NCBI RefSeq assembly: GCF_014199935.1
Contig: NZ_JACHOP010000003.1
Location: 248,001-312,000, forward strand
Length of the DNA stretch: 64,000 nt
Direction of reading: 5' to 3'
Origin: Methylorubrum rhodinum
GTDB taxonomy: Bacteria > Pseudomonadota > Alphaproteobacteria > Rhizobiales > Beijerinckiaceae
The position numbers were made by a program, and so were the translations under genes. Positions 58,484 through 64,000 of this stretch are shown here, one piece after another. The stretch's first letter is position 1. Each line of letters begins with the position of its first letter. The notes beneath the pieces were generated by a model. It was not told the origin of the DNA, searched no databases, and saw only the letters and a list, made by a program, of their open reading frames with translations.

Positions 58484-59539
58484 TCACGGACTGGAGCGCG
58501 GCTGAAAGCGGACGACCGCGCGTGCGATCAGCCAGATGCTCAGGAACATGCCGACGACCCACAGCCCGAGAGAGCCGACATGTGCTTCGAGGCAGTCCAA
58601 GCTCAGCCAGTCCGGGATGGCACTGCCGATGTGGGAACTCACAATGTTGGCGACCCCCGCCATGCCGATCAGTAGAGCAATTCCGGCCGATAGGGATGTC
58701 ACCGCCATGTTGTATCGGTAGGTCCGGTCCAGATCCTTATGCGCCCACTTGTAGACGTGTAGCATCAGGATGCCGTCGGTCGTGTCCACGAACACCATGC
58801 CGGTCGTGAACAGCGCCGACAGCACCAGAACACTGGCGATCGACGAACCGTCGAGTGCCTGCGACGCGGCCACGCCGAACAGCGACACCGCGGTCGCGGT
58901 CTCGAAGCCCAATGCGAACAGGAAGCCGAGGAGCAGCATCTGCCACGGCTGAACGATCAACCGGGTCAGAGGCCGCAGGAACCGCGGAAGTCCGAGGCCG
59001 GATCTGGCCTCACGGTCAAAAGGAACCGGTCGATCATGCGATGCCGGGGACCGGCGCGCGGCTAGAACCTGCCTCAGCACCATGAGGTTCATGATGCCGA
59101 GCAGCAGGAGAACGAGGGCCGAGATGCCGCTGCCGATCACCCCGCCGATGGCTTCGAAACGTTCGAAGGTTTCAGCGAGGTTCGTGGCGGTGTAGGCGAC
59201 GGCAACGGAGCCGCAGACCACGACGCTCGAATGACCGAGTGCGAACCACAGGCCGACGCTGATAGGCTGCTTTCCGGCCTGGACCAAGTTGCGGGTGACG
59301 CTGTCGATGGCCGCGATGTGATCCGGATCGACGGCATGCCGGATGCCGAGAAGGAAGGTGAGAAGGGCCGTACCCAGCAGGGCCGGATGATCGCCGAACA
59401 GGTAGAATGCACCACCCCAAGCCGCTCCTGTCGCCGCCAGGATGGCAACGTAGAGGGCGACGACGCCCGGCATCGTCCGACGCGACACGAGACCTGCATG
59501 CAGCAGCATAGCCTGCCACTTCACTGATGAGAGGGCCAT
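58484..59539 (-). CDS. nhlF: NiCoT-family nickel/cobalt transporter (NhlF-like)
   Basis: A 351-residue protein with about eight spans. The NiCoT signature RHAVDPDHIAAIDSVTRNLV lies near residue 66 (HxxxDxDH-type), with LGHSSVVVCGSV and LGFETATAVSLFG following. In Rhodococcus, NhlF imports cobalt for nitrile hydratase. It sits directly downstream of the nitrile hydratase genes, so cobalt is the likely metal. Confidence 0.9.
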   Translation of the reverse strand: MALSSVKWQAMLLHAGLVSRRTMPGVVALYVAILAATGAAWGGAFYLFGDHPALLGTALLTFLLGIRHAVDPDHIAAIDSVTRNLVQAGKQPISVGLWFALGHSSVVVCGSVAVAYTATNLAETFERFEAIGGVIGSGISALVLLLLGIMNLMVLRQVLAARRSPASHDRPVPFDREARSGLGLPRFLRPLTRLIVQPWQMLLLGFLFALGFETATAVSLFGVAASQALDGSSIASVLVLSALFTTGMVFVDTTDGILMLHVYKWAHKDLDRTYRYNMAVTSLSAGIALLIGMAGVANIVSSHIGSAIPDWLSLDCLEAHVGSLGLWVVGMFLSIWLIARAVVRFQPRSSP

Positions 59540-59612
59540 GGGGGATCGAAGTCAGCCGACCGGCGCAGCGATCTTCAGAACGTCAGGTGCAGCGGCGGAC
59601 CCGTCCGGCGGG

Positions 59613-59936
59613 TCATGGCGCCGATGCACCGGCTAGCGGATCGGCGGCAACGACGTGTGCCCGGGTCACGCGTTCGAGCGCGTTCAGCCAGCACTCATAG
59701 TAGTCCCAGCCCGGATCGTTGCGGGAGTGGGAGGCTTCCCAGGCTGCGATCTCTGCAATCAGTAGTTGCCGGAAATCCTCCCACTCGAAGTGGCCGTCCC
59801 GCGCGAGCGCGACGGCCAGCCCGAACGCCTGCCGTTCCCAGGGCTGATGGAAACAGAGGGAGCCGTTCGCCCGTGGGGGCGTGTCCGACTGTCCCATCAT
59901 GCTGGCGACGGCGAAGTGCTCGAAGCTCGTCTGCAT
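59613..59936 (-). CDS. Nitrile hydratase accessory protein (cobalt self-subunit-swapping chaperone type)
   Basis: A 107-residue protein resembling the N-terminal part of nitrile hydratase beta subunits: FHQPWERQAFGLAVALARDGHFEWEDFRQLLIAEIAAWEA, then WDYYECWLNALERV. Such proteins (NhlE, P14K) hold the alpha subunit, insert cobalt and then exchange alpha into the enzyme. It begins 7 nt after the alpha stop. Confidence 0.9.
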   Translation of the reverse strand: MQTSFEHFAVASMMGQSDTPPRANGSLCFHQPWERQAFGLAVALARDGHFEWEDFRQLLIAEIAAWEASHSRNDPGWDYYECWLNALERVTRAHVVAADPLAGASAP

Positions 59937-59943
59937 GGCCGAA

Positions 59944-60567
59944 TCAGGCGGCTTTCGGCAGGGCGATGGCGACGCCCATCATCGCTTCCGGCGTGACCAG
60001 CTTGGCCAAATCGTCCTCGCTCATGCCCTGCGTGTTGTCCGGCCGCTCGGGCACGACGAACCAGCGGATCTGGGCCGAGCTGTCCCAGGTCCGGATCTCC
60101 TTCGAGGCATCGACCTCCAGGCCGAACTCCTTGAGCACTGCCCGCGGCTCGCGGGCCGCGCGGGCGCGGAAGGACGGGTCCTTGTACCAGTACGGCGGCA
60201 GCCCCAGCACTGGCCAGGGATAGCACGAGCACAGCGTGCAGATGATCAGGTTGTGGACCTGAGGCGTGTTGGCGACGGCGCGCATGTGCTCGCCCTCGGC
60301 GCCCGCAGCGCCCGTGGGCAGACCGAGCTGGGCGACGGCCGCCATGGTGTCCTTGACGAGAAGCGCCTTAAAGGCATCGTCGACCCAGGCCCGTGCGACC
60401 AGCTTGGCGCCGTTGAACGGGCCCATCTCGGTGGCGAATGTCTGCATCACCTTGTCCACGGTCTGATCGGTGATGATGCCCTTCTCGATCAGCAAAGCTT
60501 CGAGCGCGCGTACGCGCGCGGCGTTGCGCTCCTCGCGGTCGTTCGGATAGGCAAAACGGTCGGTCAT
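59944..60567 (-). CDS. nthA: Nitrile hydratase alpha subunit, cobalt type
   Basis: A 207-residue subunit. The metal-binding claw is CTLCSCYPWPVLGLPPYWYKDP near residue 110; Thr after the first Cys marks the cobalt class (iron enzymes have Ser). The central Cys residues are normally oxidised to sulfinic and sulfenic acid. WDSSAQIRWFVVPERPDNT is typical of the C-terminal half. It hydrates nitriles to amides in the cytoplasm. Start 60567 lies 11 nt after the beta stop. Confidence 0.96.
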   Translation of the reverse strand: MTDRFAYPNDREERNAARVRALEALLIEKGIITDQTVDKVMQTFATEMGPFNGAKLVARAWVDDAFKALLVKDTMAAVAQLGLPTGAAGAEGEHMRAVANTPQVHNLIICTLCSCYPWPVLGLPPYWYKDPSFRARAAREPRAVLKEFGLEVDASKEIRTWDSSAQIRWFVVPERPDNTQGMSEDDLAKLVTPEAMMGVAIALPKAA

Positions 60568-60578
60568 CGGTTCCCCCT

Positions 60579-61313
60579 TTAGGCCGCCGCTTGCTGGTCG
60601 AGCGGGCGGAGATAGGCATCGAACAGGTCGGCGTAGATGAAGAAGCCGGGCTCGGCGTTGCCGGGCCAAAGATGCTGCGGATCGAACTTCACGCAGTAGA
60701 CCGGCATGGCCGGGCCGATGCCGTCGGGCCCGGTCGAACACAGGTAGGCGAACGCGTCGTCGTAGACGGTCTCGACGACACCGACCTTGTTGCGTAGGTA
60801 GCCCGGCAAGCGGGTGTGCTCGACCGTCGGCGGATCGCCGATTACCACCGTGTCGCCGACGGCGAAGCGCGGCTTGTCCGCCCATTGATGCCAGGGCGAG
60901 TCGCCGTCCATCAGGTATTTGTGGACGCGGTCGTCGACGTCCGACTGGCCGCCCGACGGCAGCGGCTTGGCGTTATCGGCGAAGTACTCATCGGTTCGCG
61001 CGTCTAGCTCGGCCTGGGTGATGTAACCGTTGGCGACGAAGTAGCCGGAGATGCCGCCGAGCCACTTCTCGTAATAGCGATACTTGAAGTAGTCGAACGG
61101 GTTCATCGCCTCCGCGCCTTTACGCAGATCGGCCCAGGTCCAGACGGTGCTGAAGCTGCTCGATGTCGGCGGCAGTTTCACCTGTGGGCTGAGCGCCATC
61201 ATGGCGGTGTGGATGCCGAAGATGCGCTCCTCCCAGGGCTCGACGAAGACGCGCAGTTCGGGAGCGACGGGGTCGAGGCCTTCGAGGCCGCCGAGGGTAT
61301 GCTGAAGCTTCAT
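60579..61313 (-). CDS. nthB: Nitrile hydratase beta subunit
   Basis: A 244-residue subunit: LGGLEGLDPVAPELRVFVEPWEERIFGIHTAMMAL, then FDYFKYRYYEKWLGGISGYFVANGYIT, and a C-terminal SH3-like barrel (PRFAVGDTVVIGDPPTVEHTRLPGYLRNKVGVVETVYDDAFAYL). Beta precedes alpha, the gene order often seen in cobalt-type enzymes. Forms the heterodimer with nthA. Confidence 0.95.
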   Translation of the reverse strand: MKLQHTLGGLEGLDPVAPELRVFVEPWEERIFGIHTAMMALSPQVKLPPTSSSFSTVWTWADLRKGAEAMNPFDYFKYRYYEKWLGGISGYFVANGYITQAELDARTDEYFADNAKPLPSGGQSDVDDRVHKYLMDGDSPWHQWADKPRFAVGDTVVIGDPPTVEHTRLPGYLRNKVGVVETVYDDAFAYLCSTGPDGIGPAMPVYCVKFDPQHLWPGNAEPGFFIYADLFDAYLRPLDQQAAA

Positions 61314-61325
61314 GGGACCTCCGGA

Positions 61326-61835
61326 TCAGTGGGCTTGCGCGGGGGCGGTGGGGCGTTCGGTCAGGACCTTGGCGAGCCTCTCGGAGACGATGCCGAAAAG
61401 CGCGCCGACGAGCATCGAGAATCCGGCCACGAGGGTCGGGTGGGTAAGACCGAGATCGAGCACTCCTCGGCCGTTCGCCTGCGTCGTACCCACCAGCGAG
61501 GCGAAGCCGAACACGATGGCCGGTGGATAGCCGAGGAAGCCGGCCGAGGCGGCGAGGATCATCAGGCCGCTTCCGATGCCGACCGACACTGCGGCGAGGG
61601 CCGGAGAGGTCGGCGCCATCGTGATGACCAGCAGGCACAGGCTCGCGATGAGGATGCCGGTCCAGTTCGAGGCGACCGACTTCACGAGGCCGGACACGCC
61701 GCCGCCGCAGGCGAAGAACGAGGCCCAGGCGATGAAGGTCACCCAGACCGGGATCGGAAGGAGCGTGGCCGTTAGGTAGGTGTCGAGGCCTCCGAGGACC
61801 GCGATGCTGACAGTCAGGGCGAGCGTCGGGGACAT
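61326..61835 (-). CDS. DUF1097 membrane protein
   Basis: A 169-residue protein with four or five spans. LPIPVWVTFIAWASFFACGGG and VGIGSGLMILAASAGFLGYPPAIVFGFA fit DUF1097 (YcdZ-like). The function is unknown. Its place between the GTPase and the nitrile hydratase beta gene, 12 nt upstream of nthB, suggests a role in nitrile or amide passage or in metal supply; this is inference. Confidence 0.8.
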   Translation of the reverse strand: MSPTLALTVSIAVLGGLDTYLTATLLPIPVWVTFIAWASFFACGGGVSGLVKSVASNWTGILIASLCLLVITMAPTSPALAAVSVGIGSGLMILAASAGFLGYPPAIVFGFASLVGTTQANGRGVLDLGLTHPTLVAGFSMLVGALFGIVSERLAKVLTERPTAPAQAH

Positions 61836-61869
61836 ATGGTAGGATCTCCAGCCGTGATGGGTTGCGGTG

Positions 61870-62880
61870 TCATGCGGCGTCCCGCCCAGCCAAGCAGGCG
61901 TGCATGTCGGCCTCGATTGCAGCTCGGTCGAGCTTGCGGCCGATGAAGACGATTTCGCCGTGCCGGCGTTCGCCCGGTCGCCAAGGACGGCCCGGCCGGC
62001 CGTCCAGTGTCATATGCACGCCGTGGAAGACGTAGCGCCGCGCCTCGCCCAGGACCGGGACGATGCCCTTGATGCGGAAGATGTCGGCGCCCTTGGCCTG
62101 GACGAAGCCGTTGAGCCACCGGAAGAAGTTTCCCGAGTCGAGATCGCTCTCGACGCGAACCGCGACGCTGCCGATGCTATCGTCGTGTTCGTGCTCGACG
62201 TCCGAGAGAAGTTCGGGCTCGATGCTCAGGGCATTCTTCAGATCGAAGGCGCGGATGCCGAGCACCTCGGCGGCCGGCACCGCCGCATTCTGGACGCGCC
62301 GGATGCGCGCGAGCGGGTTCAGGCGCCGCAGTTCGGTCTCACGCTCGCGGAGTGTGTCCTCGTCGACGAGGTCGGTCTTGTTGAGGATCAGGAGATCGGC
62401 GAAGGCGATCTGCTCGGCGGCGACGTTCTCGCCCCCTGCTGCCTCCGCTTCCTCGCCCAGGGCGAGCCAGAGCGGATTGTGCAGGGCATCCACCACCGTC
62501 ACCAGCGCGTCGAGCTCAGTCTCGGCACGCAGGCGCTCGTCGAGAATGAAACTCTGGATCACGGGTGCGGGATCGGCGAGGCCCGTCGTCTCAATCAGGA
62601 TGCGGCTGACCCGCTGAGGGCGTGTGAGCAGGCGCTCGATCGTGGTGACAAGGTCCGAGCGTACGGTGCAGCAGATGCAGCCGTTGTTAATCTCGACGAC
62701 GTCCTCGTCGACGCCAACCACCAGTTGCCCGTCGATGCCGACCTCGCCGAACTCGTTGACGATGACGGCCGTCCCCTCCGCCCCCGCCTGCGCCAGCAGC
62801 TGGTTCAGGAGGGTGGTCTTTCCCGAGCCGAGAAAGCCGGTGAGGACCGTGACCGGAACTTTCCCACTACTTAACGACAT
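61870..62880 (-). CDS. G3E-family GTPase, probable cobalt chaperone
   Basis: A 336-residue COG0523/CobW-type GTPase: Walker A LTGFLGSGKTTLLNQL, metal motif NNGCICCTVRSDL (CxCC), ILIETTGLADPAP, and NKTDLVDED for base recognition. It has a His/Asp-rich loop (DVEHEHDDS). The C-terminal domain contains FFRWLNGFVQAKG and YVFHGVHMTLDGRPGRPW. Such proteins deliver metals to target enzymes; in this operon cobalt for nitrile hydratase is likely. GGGAGACTGTTCT precedes the ATG at 62880. Confidence 0.88.
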   Translation of the reverse strand: MSLSSGKVPVTVLTGFLGSGKTTLLNQLLAQAGAEGTAVIVNEFGEVGIDGQLVVGVDEDVVEINNGCICCTVRSDLVTTIERLLTRPQRVSRILIETTGLADPAPVIQSFILDERLRAETELDALVTVVDALHNPLWLALGEEAEAAGGENVAAEQIAFADLLILNKTDLVDEDTLRERETELRRLNPLARIRRVQNAAVPAAEVLGIRAFDLKNALSIEPELLSDVEHEHDDSIGSVAVRVESDLDSGNFFRWLNGFVQAKGADIFRIKGIVPVLGEARRYVFHGVHMTLDGRPGRPWRPGERRHGEIVFIGRKLDRAAIEADMHACLAGRDAA

Positions 62881-63014
62881 AGAACAGTCTCCCGGAATCT
62901 GCGTCGTCGGCGAAGCTAAATCCACGCCACATCAGGAACCAGCGCGATTCTGTGGCACTTTAGGCCAGATAGAACGCATATCTGGACGGGTGGCTCACGT
63001 TGCCTTGCGCCTAC
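62881..63014 (-). promoter_or_regulatory. Probable promoter/operator region of the nitrile hydratase operon
   Basis: A 134-bp gap between the AraC-type regulator and the GTPase gene. It contains CCAGAT-N9-ATCTGG (62965-62985) and, beside it, TGGC-ctaaaG-TGCCA on the minus strand (near 62955), which could bind the regulator. No clear -10/-35 pair was found. Confidence 0.4.
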
Positions 63015-64000
63015 TCACCGCTTGCCTCCCTGTTGAGCGAGGTGCTTGGAGCGCCCTGCGGAAAGTGGGCCGGGAGCCGCGTGTGACGGCGCTTGGAAGC
63101 GCTGGCGATAGCCGGCCGGCGAAACCGTCAGGTGCCGGATAAAGGCCCGGCGCATGGTGTCGATCGAGCCGAACCCGCAATGATGCGAGACCTGCTGGAT
63201 GCTGAGCGAACCTGCCTCAAGGAGGCTTCGTGCGGCCTCGACGCGGGCGGCCTCGACAAAGCGCGCCGGCGTCGTCTTCAACGCCTCGTGGAAAAGGCGC
63301 GTCAGGCTGCGCCGGCTCATGGACGCTTGCCGCGCCAGCCGTTCGACGGAGAGGTCGGCAGACAGGTTGTCGAGCACGAAGTCCGACAGGGCGCCGAGCG
63401 GCGACGACTCGGAGAGTTGTGCCCAGAGATGCATGCTGAACTGCGACTGCCCGCCCGGCCGACGCAAGCACACGGCGAGGGCATGGGCGACGGCGAGAGA
63501 GACGGTTGGGCCGCAATCTTGCTCGATGAGGGCGAGCGCGAGGTCGATGCCCGCCGTGACGCCGGCCGAGCTGTATATGTGGCCGTCGCGGACGAAGGTC
63601 CGGTCGTGCTCGACTCGGGTGTCGGGAAAGCGGTTTGCGAGGGTGTCGGCGGACTGCCAGTGCGTGGTCGCCCGCCGGCCCATTAGCAAGCCCGCCGCGC
63701 CCAGGAGAAAGGCGCCGTTGCAGATGGACGCGATCCGGCGGGTTACAGGAGCCATATCCGCGAGCCAGGCGGCGGCGGCCGTCTCTAGGCTCAACGCCTC
63801 GATGTCGGGGCTACCCGCGACCAGCAAGGTGTCGAACAACTCGTTTGTCTCGCCGATCAGCCGGTCCGGCATTAGACGCAGGCCCGAGGACGCGGTGATC
63901 GGACCAGGAGCGGTTCCGAGGAGCGAGATCGCGTAGCGCACCGGATTGTCCGGGATCTTCCCGGCTTGCGCAAACGCATCGACCGGGCCGACGATATCGA
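63015..64000 (-). CDS. GlxA/AraC-family transcriptional regulator (5' end outside window)
   Basis: The frame runs to the right edge and continues upstream (DIVGPVDAFAQAGKIPDNPVRYAISLLG), matching the DJ-1/PfpI-like domain. ASICNGAFLLGAAGLLMGRRATTHW carries the nucleophile-elbow Cys. The C-terminal AraC HTH pair is LSVERLARQASMSRRSLTRLFHEAL and LSIQQVSHHCGFGSIDTMRRAFIRHLTVSPAGYRQRF. It is next to and co-directional with the nitrile hydratase genes and probably their regulator. Confidence 0.88.
   Translation of the reverse strand, partial: DIVGPVDAFAQAGKIPDNPVRYAISLLGTAPGPITASSGLRLMPDRLIGETNELFDTLLVAGSPDIEALSLETAAAAWLADMAPVTRRIASICNGAFLLGAAGLLMGRRATTHWQSADTLANRFPDTRVEHDRTFVRDGHIYSSAGVTAGIDLALALIEQDCGPTVSLAVAHALAVCLRRPGGQSQFSMHLWAQLSESSPLGALSDFVLDNLSADLSVERLARQASMSRRSLTRLFHEALKTTPARFVEAARVEAARSLLEAGSLSIQQVSHHCGFGSIDTMRRAFIRHLTVSPAGYRQRFQAPSHAAPGPLSAGRSKHLAQQGGKR

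Noticed and set aside
1..64000. CRISPR arrays, tRNA and rRNA genes
   Set aside because: No regularly spaced direct repeats with unique spacers, no cloverleaf with a CCA-type end and no rRNA sequence were recognised. The short tandem and palindromic repeats do not fit a CRISPR pattern.

Overview
The window looks like chromosome of a high-GC alphaproteobacterial methylotroph, most likely Methylobacterium/Methylorubrum. The main reason is a complete mxa cluster on the minus strand, in the order mxaF-J-G-I-R-S-A-C-K-L-D-E-H-B (about 37.3 to 24.1 kb). MxaF is nearly identical to the M. extorquens protein as I remember it, and the -35/-10 pair upstream of mxaF (AAGACA, 18 bp, TAGAAA) is the form known for the mxaF promoter. 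Dispersed GC-rich palindromic repeats typical of this group are scattered through the window.

Layout, left to right. 0-2 kb: the start of a periplasmic adaptor of an efflux pump, a divergent TetR regulator and two small genes. 2.2-5.5 kb: a glutamate/aspartate-type ABC importer (gltIJKL, minus). 5.8-7.4 kb: a porin. 7.8-15.2 kb: a GntR/FCD regulator divergent from a malonate decarboxylase operon, mdcA-C-D-E-G-B-H. No malonate transporter is visible. 15.3-19.8 kb: a bacteriophytochrome HWE kinase fused to a receiver, an MFS carrier and a coiled-coil/winged-helix protein. 20-24.1 kb: a Hint-domain protein divergent from two tail-collar proteins and a GNAT acetyltransferase. 24.1-37.3 kb: the mxa operon. 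37.65-38.5 kb: a divergent trypsin-like secreted protease in the position that mxaW holds in M. extorquens. 38.5-45.4 kb: histidine biosynthesis (hisB, DUF2628, hisH, hisA, DUF29, hisF on minus; hisE-coaA on plus), with a metallophosphoesterase and a YARHG protein between the two halves. 45.4-49.3 kb: a TerC-family protein, a PAS-GGDEF protein and small hypothetical genes. 49.3-53.1 kb: an RTX repeat protein divergent from a LuxR-type regulator. 53.2-56.4 kb: an SRAP/YedK protein, a small protein and a SUV3-like helicase. 56.4-58.4 kb: a decayed stretch with an IS256-family remnant that cuts off an amidase gene. 58.5-64 kb: a cobalt-type nitrile hydratase operon (AraC/GlxA regulator, G3E GTPase, DUF1097, beta, alpha, accessory protein, NiCoT transporter, amidase stump).

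How the parts work together. The mxa genes encode the methanol dehydrogenase subunits (F, I), its cytochrome cL (G), a periplasmic protein (J), maturation and calcium-insertion proteins (R, S, A, C, K, L), an SRPBCC protein (D), two poorly known proteins (E, H) and a response regulator (B). Most downstream genes from mxaS to mxaB are coupled by ATGA, GTGA or TGA-ATG junctions. The nitrile hydratase operon carries its own cobalt import and insertion factors, but the amidase that would finish nitrile degradation has been destroyed.

The most unusual feature is a family of roughly 110-170 bp palindromic elements that sits inside reading frames. One copy lies at each end of mdcG and one near the start of mxaA; all leave the frame open and add peptide to the proteins. 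No tRNA, rRNA or CRISPR array was seen. All family assignments are from reading the translated sequence; no database search was run.
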